64,000 nt of DNA from Rhodovibrionaceae bacterium. Its GTDB lineage: Bacteria; Pseudomonadota; Alphaproteobacteria; Kiloniellales; DSM-21159. Positions 16,754 through 23,478 of this stretch are shown piece by piece (the stretch's first letter is position 1; each line of letters begins with the position of its first letter). Under the pieces are notes generated by a model. The model saw nothing but the letters and a program-made list of their open reading frames with translations. It was not told the origin of the DNA and did not search any database. Location: the NCBI GenBank assembly GCA_028279885.1, contig JANQMX010000023.1:1-64000 (forward strand). Reading direction: 5' to 3'. A program made the translations under genes and the position numbers.

Positions 16754-16761
16754 AAGTGTTC

Positions 16762-16875
16762 GTCCTTGCACCTGTGAAACGACCTGCCGATGGTGACGGC
16801 CCGTACATGCAACTGCGCTTGTCACCCACAGCAAGTACTGGGTGTCCTCGCCGGCCTGGGTCGGCTTCGAGATTG
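16762..16875 (+). pseudogene. relic of the 5' region of the 130-aa membrane-protein gene
   Basis: GTCCTTGCACCTGTGAAAC and CGACCTGCCGATGGTGACGG match the leader of the intact gene (about 17787-17825). Bases 16815-16875 then translate to LVTHSKYWVSSPAWVGF, comparable with LVTQTKHRVSWPGWLVP of the intact protein. The segment between the two blocks, including the start codon, is missing. It cannot encode a full product. Bases 16481-16709 hold no gene that I can support. Confidence 0.6.
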
Positions 16876-16902
16876 TCGAACAGCTCCTAACGGTGACCTC
16901 AC

Positions 16903-17685
16903 ATGCCTGAACTCGCCGAATTCCTGTCGCTCGCGGTCGCGCTGGCAAACGCCTCTTCCTGCCGTGCCAGAGACGATTGGCGTGGAGACTTGGCCGTGAC
17001 CTACAAAACGGACGGGTCATCCGTGACCGACGCCGATCTGAGTATCGAAACGACGTGGCGAGAGCTTATCCGTCGGCGCTTCCCTGCCCATGGAATACTG
17101 GGAGAGGAGTACGGCCCCGAAACCGGACGCAGTGCCTATACATGGGTTCTCGATCCAATCGACGGGACACGTCAGTTTGGAGCAGGGCTGTTGAACTTCG
17201 CCTCTCTCATCAGCCTTTGCCGCGATGGGTCTCCAGTCCTGGGCATCATCGATTTGCCGTTGAGCGGCACGCGATACGTGGCCGCCGAAGGACAAGGCAC
17301 GCTCTTTGACGGCCGCCTAGTCCGGAGCAGCGGGCAAAGCGACATCAGCTCTGCGATCATCAGTCTTGCAAACCCCGATAGCTTCACGGGCGACGCCGCG
17401 CATGGCTATGAGCGGATGCGCGCCTCTGGGCGGCTCAGAGTGTTCGACGGTGGCTCACCAGCCTATGGCGCGCTGTCACGCGGATTGATCGACGTTTGCC
17501 TGAATGGAAGCGATCTGGACGCCTTCGACATCTGTGCTCTCTGTCCGGTTGTGACGGAAGCAGGGGGAATGATCTCCGACTGGAATGGGCAAGCCTTGTC
17601 GATCGCATCAAGCGGAGCCGTCGCCGCGAGCGCTTCCCCCAACCTTCATGCAGTCGTGCTGAGCAAACTGACCGAGCTTGTTTGA
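16903..17685 (+). CDS. inositol monophosphatase-family phosphatase (histidinol-phosphatase-like)
   Basis: A 260-aa Mg-dependent phosphatase of the IMPase superfamily. The metal site is visible as ILGEEYG (Glu), WVLDPIDGTRQF (the signature DPIDGT) and SDLDAFDICALCPVVTEAGG (distal Asp). TYKTDGSSVTDADLSIE is the N-terminal motif of HisN-type histidinol-phosphate phosphatases, so histidinol-phosphate or a related sugar phosphate is the likely substrate; this is inference. ATG 16903 gives a family-typical start. The gene is bracketed by a decayed and an intact copy of the neighbouring membrane-protein gene head, suggesting acquisition. Confidence 0.88.
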   Translation: MPELAEFLSLAVALANASSCRARDDWRGDLAVTYKTDGSSVTDADLSIETTWRELIRRRFPAHGILGEEYGPETGRSAYTWVLDPIDGTRQFGAGLLNFASLISLCRDGSPVLGIIDLPLSGTRYVAAEGQGTLFDGRLVRSSGQSDISSAIISLANPDSFTGDAAHGYERMRASGRLRVFDGGSPAYGALSRGLIDVCLNGSDLDAFDICALCPVVTEAGGMISDWNGQALSIASSGAVAASASPNLHAVVLSKLTELV

Positions 17686-17864
17686 AAACCCGGTTTGAGG
17701 CGGTTTGAACCAGCCCTCAAGGCCCGCGCTACAGGTCGGACAGGAGGCTAGATCCCTTATCCGGGACATGCGACGCCCGAGTTGTCGTCCTTGCTCTTGT
17801 AAAATGACCTGCCGATGGTGATGGACGGCGCAAGCCGTTTCTCGACTGATTGGGAGGCTTGAGG

Positions 17865-18257
17865 ATGTCGCATACCGAGTTGATTGCGTTCGCTGGTTTT
17901 ATCGTCGCCGCCGTCGTTATGCTGCTGGTCACCCAGACCAAGCACCGGGTGTCCTGGCCGGGTTGGCTCGTCCCGATCGCGGTCGTGGTTCCCTTCGCGG
18001 CCTGGACTGGTTTCGCCATCGCCGAGCAGGGGCTTTTCGACTATCTGCCGACGCTCTTGGGATCCGATTGGGGGTTGCAGCTCTGGCTCGACCGCCTGAT
18101 GAGCGTGACGGCAGCCTTCTACCTGTTGCAAAACCGCGCACGGGCGGCCGGCATGAAGTCGGAGGTCTGGGTGATCGTCGTCATCTTCACCGGCAGCATC
18201 GGGCTGCTGCTGATGCTGGCGCGGACGCTCTACCGCGAACGCAACATGGACGCCTGA
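17865..18257 (+). CDS. 130-aa integral membrane protein of unknown function
   Basis: Starts at ATG 17865 behind a GGGAGG ribosome site; an in-frame TTG at 17850 is less likely. Three to four hydrophobic segments are visible: ELIAFAGFIVAAVVMLLVT, WLVPIAVVVPFAAWTGFAI, and VWVIVVIFTGSIGLLLMLA near the end. The polar middle contains LFDYLPTLLGSDWGLQLWLD. I do not recognise a named family. Its last 72 coding bases plus 12 downstream bases are duplicated at 19111-19194, and parts of its leader and 5' coding region at 16762-16875, so both ends of this gene are recombination boundaries. Confidence 0.75.
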   Translation: MSHTELIAFAGFIVAAVVMLLVTQTKHRVSWPGWLVPIAVVVPFAAWTGFAIAEQGLFDYLPTLLGSDWGLQLWLDRLMSVTAAFYLLQNRARAAGMKSEVWVIVVIFTGSIGLLLMLARTLYRERNMDA

Positions 18258-18269
18258 AACCGGTGAGGC
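18186..18269 (+). repeat. 84-bp tail repeat A (3' end of membrane-protein gene)
   Basis: TTCACCGGCAGCATCGGGC through ATGGACGCCTGAAACCGG to GGTGAGGC. It is identical to 19111-19194 except for two substitutions (A/G at 18195 versus 19120, and the GAC/GGC codon near the end). The homology starts and stops abruptly. Confidence 0.95.
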
Positions 18270-18391
18270 GTGACGCAGGCATGCGCCCGGGCGGGGAGGG
18301 CGTACACGGTGTTAGCCGCCCGATACCTGCCATGCGTACGAGAGAGGACTTTCGACTCGCGCCCTGAACAGGCGCGAACCATACTCACGCA

Positions 18392-19081
18392 ATGCCACGC
18401 CGAAGCGACCATGACCCCTGGGCTATCCACTGGCTCAACGCCCGGCACGATGTGACCCGCTATGCCGCAGCGGTCGAGGCAGCGGTTGCCGATGTGCGTC
18501 AACGCGCGGCCTCGATCGTTGCACTGCCGCCGCTCGACTTCGTTGTGTCCGCTGTACCGGGCCGTGCCATTCCGGAGATCGGCCATGTGGGGCACTCATT
18601 CTACCCCGGCGCAATCTTCCTGACGCTTGATCCGGAAAACCCATCGCTCGCCGACAACCTTGGCGAACCGCTTGCGCGAATGATCGCCCATGAACTGCAC
18701 CATGCGCTGCGCTGGGACGCGATCGGCTATGGTACAACGCTTGGCGAGGCACTGGTCAGTGAGGGCTTGGCCGGGCACTTTGTCGCCCAGCTGTTTGCCT
18801 CACGCCCCGAACTCTGGGAGCGCGCGCTCGATGGGGCAGCGCTTGCCACCATGGCGACAGAAGCCCAAGGCGCGCTGGAGGCTCCGCGCTACGACCATAA
18901 TGCTTGGTTTTTCGGGGCCGGCCGCTACCCGCGCTGGGCTGGCTACGCGCTTGGGTATGCCGTCGTGGGCGCATGGCTCGCCGCCGAGCCCGGCCGCACC
19001 GCGGCAGGCGCGATCGGCGTCCCGGCCACTGAGATTACACCCGGCCTTGCCGCATTGTCGGATGCCGCATCGCCGGGCTAG
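18392..19081 (+). CDS. DUF2268-type Zn-dependent metalloprotease
   Basis: A 229-aa cytoplasmic protein with the zincin motif AHELHHALRW (H100, E101, H104). Downstream is GEALVSEGLAGHFVAQLF, whose glutamate is a good third zinc ligand. HSFYPGAIFLTLDPENP and DHNAWFFGAGRYPRWAGYALG match the layout of DUF2268 predicted metalloproteases (HSP/YjaZ-like). No signal peptide is present. It starts at ATG 18392; no strong ribosome site is evident. The gene lies exactly between two near-identical 84-bp copies of the preceding gene's tail, and so looks like a recent insertion. Bases 18270-18391 hold nothing recognisable. Confidence 0.82.
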   Translation: MPRRSDHDPWAIHWLNARHDVTRYAAAVEAAVADVRQRAASIVALPPLDFVVSAVPGRAIPEIGHVGHSFYPGAIFLTLDPENPSLADNLGEPLARMIAHELHHALRWDAIGYGTTLGEALVSEGLAGHFVAQLFASRPELWERALDGAALATMATEAQGALEAPRYDHNAWFFGAGRYPRWAGYALGYAVVGAWLAAEPGRTAAGAIGVPATEITPGLAALSDAASPG

Positions 19082-19110
19082 GGGGCCCTGTCATGAGGCT
19101 GTCTCAGTCG

Positions 19111-19194
19111 TTCACCGGCGGCATCGGGCTGCTGCTGATGCTGGCGCGGACGCTCTACCGCGAACGCAACATGGGCGCCTGAAACCGGTGAGGC
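19111..19194 (+). repeat. 84-bp tail repeat B
   Basis: Direct repeat of 18186-18269 with two mismatches. It lies 30 bp after the metalloprotease stop and carries the last codons and stop of the membrane-protein gene without its upstream part. Confidence 0.95.
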
Positions 19195-19209
19195 TCTCGA
19201 GTCCATATC

Positions 19210-19812
19210 ATGCGTGAGCCTGCCGACCGGATCGTCGAGCTCTACCGGCGCCACGCACAGGCCTGGGCGGAGGTGCGCGGCACGAAACTGATCGAGGGGA
19301 CATGGCTCGATCGTTTCGTCGCGCGTCTGCCCCAGCGGGCCGAGATACTCGATCTGGGCTGCGGCCCGGGCGTGCCGATCGGGCGGGCGCTTGTCGCCCG
19401 TGGATACGCGCTGACCGGCGTGGACGCCGCGCCCGAGATGATCGCGCTCTTCGAGACGAACCTCCCGGGACAGGAGGCCGTCGTGGCGGATATGCGGAGC
19501 TTGCGACTGCAACGCTGCTTCGACGGCGTGCTGGCGTGGGACAGCTTCTTCCACCTGTCGCCCGCGGCGCAGCGCGGAATGTTCCCTATCTTCCGGGCGC
19601 ACGCCAAACCCGGCGCCGCCCTGATGTTCACCAGCGGCCCCGCCTGTGGCGAGGCCATCGGTGCGCTTGAAGGCGAACCGCTCTATCATGCGAGCCTTGG
19701 GCCCGATGAGTATCGCGCACTGCTGGCTCAAAACGACTTCGAGGTCGTCTGCCACACCATTGAGGACCCGGACTGCGGCGGGCATAGCGTGTGGCTTGCG
19801 CAGCGGAGCTGA
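19210..19812 (+). CDS. class I SAM-dependent methyltransferase
   Basis: A 200-aa protein with SAM motif I ILDLGCGPGVPIGRALVARG (about residues 41-60), an acidic residue at the end of strand 2 (LTGVDAAPEMI) and motif II/III VVADMRSLRLQRCFDGVLAW. The C-terminal half (HYASLGPDEY-type loop, HSVWLAQRS) resembles Methyltransf_25/11 small-molecule methyltransferases. The substrate is not deducible. It starts at ATG 19210, 15 bp after tail repeat B, so it may originally have followed the 130-aa membrane-protein gene directly. Confidence 0.88.
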   Translation: MREPADRIVELYRRHAQAWAEVRGTKLIEGTWLDRFVARLPQRAEILDLGCGPGVPIGRALVARGYALTGVDAAPEMIALFETNLPGQEAVVADMRSLRLQRCFDGVLAWDSFFHLSPAAQRGMFPIFRAHAKPGAALMFTSGPACGEAIGALEGEPLYHASLGPDEYRALLAQNDFEVVCHTIEDPDCGGHSVWLAQRS

Positions 19813-19974
19813 GAGGCTGGCATCGAACGGCGCTTGCCTGCCGATCTGTCGCCTCTACATCAGCACTAAGACACACGAAGAGTGTGGCTTGCTTCCTGTC
19901 GGCAATCTGCGGACGCGAGCGGTGCCGGCAGTTGGCCGAGGCGGTCGACGACATCAGGGAAGGATGAGCGGATC

Positions 19975-20397
19975 ATGCCGAAGAGACTCTTCATACTGAA
20001 GGCCGGCCTGGTGATCTGGGTGCTGTGGCACCTGGGCTTCGGATACCTGTCGACCTTTGATCCCCAGCTGGGCGCCGACGTTGTCGGTTGGAGCACACCG
20101 GATGGCTGGAACGACGAACTGCTGGCCATGAGCAAGCAGTACGGCATGGTGATGTTCCTGCTGGCCGGCGTCTACCTGATCATGCTGCTCGATCCTCTGC
20201 GCTATCTGAGCCTGATCTGGGTTGCCGTCGGCGAGCAGGTCTTGGGCATCGCCTATGGCTTTTACATCTTTGCGCAACTCGGCCAGTTGACGACCACGCA
20301 GCTCGCGGTTCAGTTCGCCGTCAATGCCGTGCTCATCGTCGGCATGCTGCTTCTCTGGTTCGGATTGCGCCGGCTGCCGCAAACGCAGCCCGCCTAG
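19975..20397 (+). CDS. 140-aa four-helix membrane protein of unknown function
   Basis: Starts at ATG 19975 (MPKRLFILKAGLVIWVLWHL) behind a GGAAGGATGAG-type site. Helices lie near residues 7-22, 53-72 (MVMFLLAGVYLIMLLDPLRY), 76-97 (LIWVAVGEQVLGIAYGFYIF) and 106-128. The pattern of a soluble loop STFDPQLGADVVGWSTPDGW between helices 1 and 2 is reminiscent of BphX-like/DUF proteins, but I cannot assign one. The frame extends upstream to 19882 without protein-like content. Confidence 0.7.
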   Translation: MPKRLFILKAGLVIWVLWHLGFGYLSTFDPQLGADVVGWSTPDGWNDELLAMSKQYGMVMFLLAGVYLIMLLDPLRYLSLIWVAVGEQVLGIAYGFYIFAQLGQLTTTQLAVQFAVNAVLIVGMLLLWFGLRRLPQTQPA

Positions 20398-20421
20398 GAA
20401 CGCTTCACCGAATTCGGATTG

Positions 20422-21114
20422 ATGCCGGTTTGTTTTGACCTCGACGGCACGCTGACCGACCCCAAGCAGGGGATCGTCGGCTCAATCCGCTACGCCTTGC
20501 AAGAGCTCGGACACCCTGTCTCCCAGCAGGACGACGATCTCACTTGGTGCATCGGTCCGCCTCTGCTGGGCAGCTTCGAAACGCTGCTGGGCGATGGCGA
20601 AGCGGCCAAGACAGCTTTGCGCCTCTATCGGGAACGCTTCGCCGATATCGGCCTCTACGAGAACGACGTCTACGCAGGCGTTCCGGAGGTGCTGGCGGCC
20701 CTGAAGCGCGAGGGGCGCCGTCTGTTCGTCGCGACAAGCAAGCCCAGGGTCTACGCCGAGAGGATCGTCGATCACTTCGGACTCTCCGCGTTCTTCGAGG
20801 CGGTCTGCGGGTCCGAGCTCGACGGCACGCGGTCCGACAAGACGGAGCTGTTGGCATGGCTTGCAGAGCGCAAACGGCTCCAGCCTCGGCAGACGACCAT
20901 GGTCGGCGACCGCCGCCACGACATCATCGGCGCCCTGAACAACGGAATGAAAGCTGTCGGCGTGCTGTACGGCTACGGCGACCGCGCGGAGCTGGAAGGC
21001 GCCGGTGCCTCGCAGCTCTGCAACACGCCCAGTGAACTGGTTGCGCGTCTCAGCACCTCTGGCCGGGCGGAGCGGGCAATGGAGTCCGTTCCCTCACCCG
21101 GAGAAAGGCTTTAG
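20422..21114 (+). CDS. HAD-superfamily hydrolase, phosphoglycolate phosphatase-like
   Basis: A 230-aa haloacid dehalogenase-type phosphatase. Motif I is CFDLDGTLTDPKQGI with the nucleophilic Asp, motif II is LFVATSKPRV, motif III is the Lys in SDKTELLAWLA, and motif IV is TTMVGDRRHDIIGALNNG. The helical cap between motifs I and II marks subfamily IA, to which Gph and pyrophosphatase PpaX belong. ATG 20422 follows a TTG in the same frame; either gives the motif at residue 6-8. The C-terminal 25 residues run past the usual fold. The substrate is unknown. Confidence 0.87.
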   Translation: MPVCFDLDGTLTDPKQGIVGSIRYALQELGHPVSQQDDDLTWCIGPPLLGSFETLLGDGEAAKTALRLYRERFADIGLYENDVYAGVPEVLAALKREGRRLFVATSKPRVYAERIVDHFGLSAFFEAVCGSELDGTRSDKTELLAWLAERKRLQPRQTTMVGDRRHDIIGALNNGMKAVGVLYGYGDRAELEGAGASQLCNTPSELVARLSTSGRAERAMESVPSPGERL

Positions 21115-21151
21115 CCTAGCGGCTCGACCGCCAGCCCTTTCCCGGATCCCC

Positions 21152-22087
21152 GTGGACCTCCTCACCCTTATCCTGCTCTCCGCTTCGGCGGCTGCCGTTG
21201 CGGCAGCCCTCTGGCTGTGGACGCCGGACAAGCGCCGGGCCGTCTTGGAGCGCGACTACCTGCGGAGCCCCGCCGATAAGCTCGACGTCGGCGGCACGAC
21301 GCTGCACCTGCGCGACGAGGGCCCGCCGACCGCACCGCCCGTTATCCTGCTGCACGGCTTCGGCGCCAGCCTGCACAGCTGGGAGCCTTGGGTCCGCGCC
21401 CTGTCGCGCGACCACCGGGTGATCTCGCTGGATCTGCCCGGCTGTGGCCTGTCGCCGCCCGACCCTGACGGCGACTACAGCGACGGACGCGTCGTGCGGC
21501 TCCTGCTGGCGCTGCTTGAGCAGAAGGGCATCGCGCGGGCCAGCATCATCGGTCATTCGATCGGCGGCCGCATCGCCTGGCGACTGGCGGCCGAGCACCC
21601 TGAGCGCGTCGAGAAGCTCGTGCTGATCGCGCCCGACGGCTTTGCCAGCCCCGGCTTCGAATACGGCGTGGCACCCAAGGTGCCGGCGATGATGTCCTTG
21701 ATGCGCCACATCCTGCCCAAGCCGCTGCTGCGCGCCAATCTGGTGCAGAGCTACGGCGACCCGGCGGCGCTGACCCGCGCCAACCTCGATCGCTACCATG
21801 ACCTGATGCTGGCGCCCGGCAACCGTCGCGCCCTGCTCGACCGCATGGCGCAGACCGTGCTGACCGACCCGCAACCGGCGCTGGAGCGGATCGCGGCACC
21901 GGTCCTGCTGCTGTGGGGCGAGAAGGATGCGCTGATCCCCTTCGACAACGCGCAGGACTATCTCCGCCACCTGCCCGATGCGCGGCTCGTATCGTTCCCC
22001 AAGCTCGGTCACTTGCCACAGGAGGAGGCGCCGGAGGAGACGCTGCCGCCGGTCGCCGCGTTCCTGTCGACGCCTCAATCGACCTAA
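21152..22087 (+). CDS. alpha/beta hydrolase, N-terminally membrane-anchored
   Basis: A 311-aa protein from GTG 21152, giving VDLLTLILLSASAAAVAAAL, a clear N-terminal anchor. The oxyanion loop is LLHGFGASLHSW, the nucleophile elbow IIGHSIGGRIAWRLA (Ser), the acid WGEKDALIPF and the catalytic His LGHLPQEEAPE, a complete Ser-Asp-His triad. It is similar to carboxylesterase/lipase and C-C hydrolase-like members; the substrate cannot be stated. The frame is open further upstream over the HAD gene end, but only the region from 21152 is family-like. Confidence 0.88.
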   Translation: MDLLTLILLSASAAAVAAALWLWTPDKRRAVLERDYLRSPADKLDVGGTTLHLRDEGPPTAPPVILLHGFGASLHSWEPWVRALSRDHRVISLDLPGCGLSPPDPDGDYSDGRVVRLLLALLEQKGIARASIIGHSIGGRIAWRLAAEHPERVEKLVLIAPDGFASPGFEYGVAPKVPAMMSLMRHILPKPLLRANLVQSYGDPAALTRANLDRYHDLMLAPGNRRALLDRMAQTVLTDPQPALERIAAPVLLLWGEKDALIPFDNAQDYLRHLPDARLVSFPKLGHLPQEEAPEETLPPVAAFLSTPQST

Positions 22088-22214
22088 CCAACCTAGAGAG
22101 GGCGGGCCTGGGCCAGGGTTCCGACGCCATCACTTCACTCGCCGGTGAATTGACCTAACTGCCGTGTGGATACAAGGCTGTTGATCGCCGTAACACACAG
22201 GCGAGAGACGGCCT

Positions 22215-22242
22215 CCGTTGTGAGATCCTCATCACACAACGG
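22215..22242. promoter_or_regulatory. inverted repeat upstream of the second RND operon
   Basis: CCGTTGTG (22215-22222) and CACAACGG (22235-22242) form a perfect 8-bp inverted repeat with a 12-nt centre. It lies 113 bp before the adaptor start, suiting either a regulator site or a hairpin ending the hydrolase transcript. The gap 22088-22354 contains no supported gene. Confidence 0.45.
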
Positions 22243-22354
22243 CCGTGTTTGGCTTGATGTTCGTGTACCGCGACGACAGCTCAAAAAAGCTGTTCCAAAA
22301 GTGTTGGCGGAGCCCTTCCAGCCCTCCGACACACAGGCTGTGGAGAGGCTGTGA

Positions 22355-23476
22355 ATGACGACGCCCCAGAGCATCGACAGGGCTATCGATAGGGCTTGGC
22401 GTGCGGCACTGATCGTCCCACTGCTGCTGGCCGTCTTGGCGTCAGCCGCGCAGGGCCAGAGCCAGGGCGAAGGGGCCCGTCCCGCCGCACCCGTCATCGT
22501 CGCGCCGGCGCAACGCGGCGAGATGGTCGATCGCATCAACGCTTTGGGCACCACGCGGGCGAACGAAAGCGTGCGCGTCACCGCCAGCGTGACCGAGACC
22601 GTGCAAGAGCTTCGCTTCGACGACGGCCAGGCGGTCGAGGCCGGCGAGGTCCTGGTCGTGCTCAACAAGGCCGAGGAAGAAGCCGATCTGCGCGCCGCCG
22701 AGGCCATCCTCGCCGAGCGCCGCCTGGCCTTCGAGCGAGCGCAGGAGCTGGAGAGCCGGCGGTTTACGGCCACCGCGCAGCTCGACGAGCGACGCGCGGC
22801 ACTGCTGGAGGCGGAGGCGGCGATCGAAGCCGTCCGGGCCCGCATCGCAAATCGCATCATCCGCGCACCCTTCGGTGGCGTCGTCGGCCTGCGCGACATC
22901 AGCCTGGGGGCTTTGGTGGCGCCGGGTGATCTGATTACCACCCTGGACGACGTCAGCGTCATCAAGCTCGATTTCTCGGTGCCCGCGGTCTTCTTGCCGG
23001 CGCTCCGGCCCGGGCTGCCGATCGTCGCAAAAGCCTCCGCCTTTGGGGGCCAAGCGTTCACCGGCGAGATCGGCAGCATCGGCTCCCGTGTCGACCCGAC
23101 GACCCGCTCGATCATGGCCCGTGCCCTGATCCCCAATGCCGAGGGGACCCTGAAGCCGGGTCTGCTGATGACCGTCGAACTGCTGAAGAACGCGCGCCAG
23201 GCGATCATCGTGCCGGAGGAGGCCCTGATCCCACGCGGTCGTCAGACGCAGGTCCTGGTCGTCGACCCCGAAACCAGCACGGCCGAAAGCCGCGACGTGG
23301 AGGTCGGCGCCCGCCGGCCCGGCGCGGTCGAGATCCTCGCCGGGCTGGAGGAAGGGGAGCTGGTCGTGACCCACGGCACGCAGCGGGTGGCGCCGGGCCA
23401 GGCGGTCACCATCACGGCGGTGGAGAGCGGTAGCGAGCCCCTGAGCCAGTTGCTCGACGACGCGGCAGAGGGCTAG
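22355..23476 (+). CDS. RND efflux periplasmic adaptor (HlyD/AcrA family)
   Basis: A 373-aa membrane-fusion protein. A signal peptide core (LIVPLLLAVLASAAQGQ) leads to the mature part beginning near QSQGEGARPAAP. RINALGTTRANESVRVTAS and VQELRFDDGQAVEAGEVLVV form the first lipoyl half, an alpha-hairpin of about 70 residues follows (AEEEADLRAAEAILAERRLA), then IIRAPFGGVVGLRDISLGAL and beta-barrel segments. It ends 2 bp before the permease start, a clear operon. It should bridge the permease of the next gene to a TolC-like channel. Confidence 0.93.
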   Translation: MTTPQSIDRAIDRAWRAALIVPLLLAVLASAAQGQSQGEGARPAAPVIVAPAQRGEMVDRINALGTTRANESVRVTASVTETVQELRFDDGQAVEAGEVLVVLNKAEEEADLRAAEAILAERRLAFERAQELESRRFTATAQLDERRAALLEAEAAIEAVRARIANRIIRAPFGGVVGLRDISLGALVAPGDLITTLDDVSVIKLDFSVPAVFLPALRPGLPIVAKASAFGGQAFTGEIGSIGSRVDPTTRSIMARALIPNAEGTLKPGLLMTVELLKNARQAIIVPEEALIPRGRQTQVLVVDPETSTAESRDVEVGARRPGAVEILAGLEEGELVVTHGTQRVAPGQAVTITAVESGSEPLSQLLDDAAEG

Positions 23477-23478
23477 CC

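Noticed and set aside
19787-19892. Tail duplication of the methyltransferase gene (GTGTGGCTTGC occurs near its end and again at about 19881)
   Set aside because: Only 11 bases match and the reading frame does not continue; too short to distinguish from chance.
22166-22354. 62-codon frame directly before the second RND adaptor as a regulator or leader gene
   Set aside because: It has no ribosome site or recognisable fold, and contains the inverted repeat 22215-22242; it is treated as a regulatory gap.
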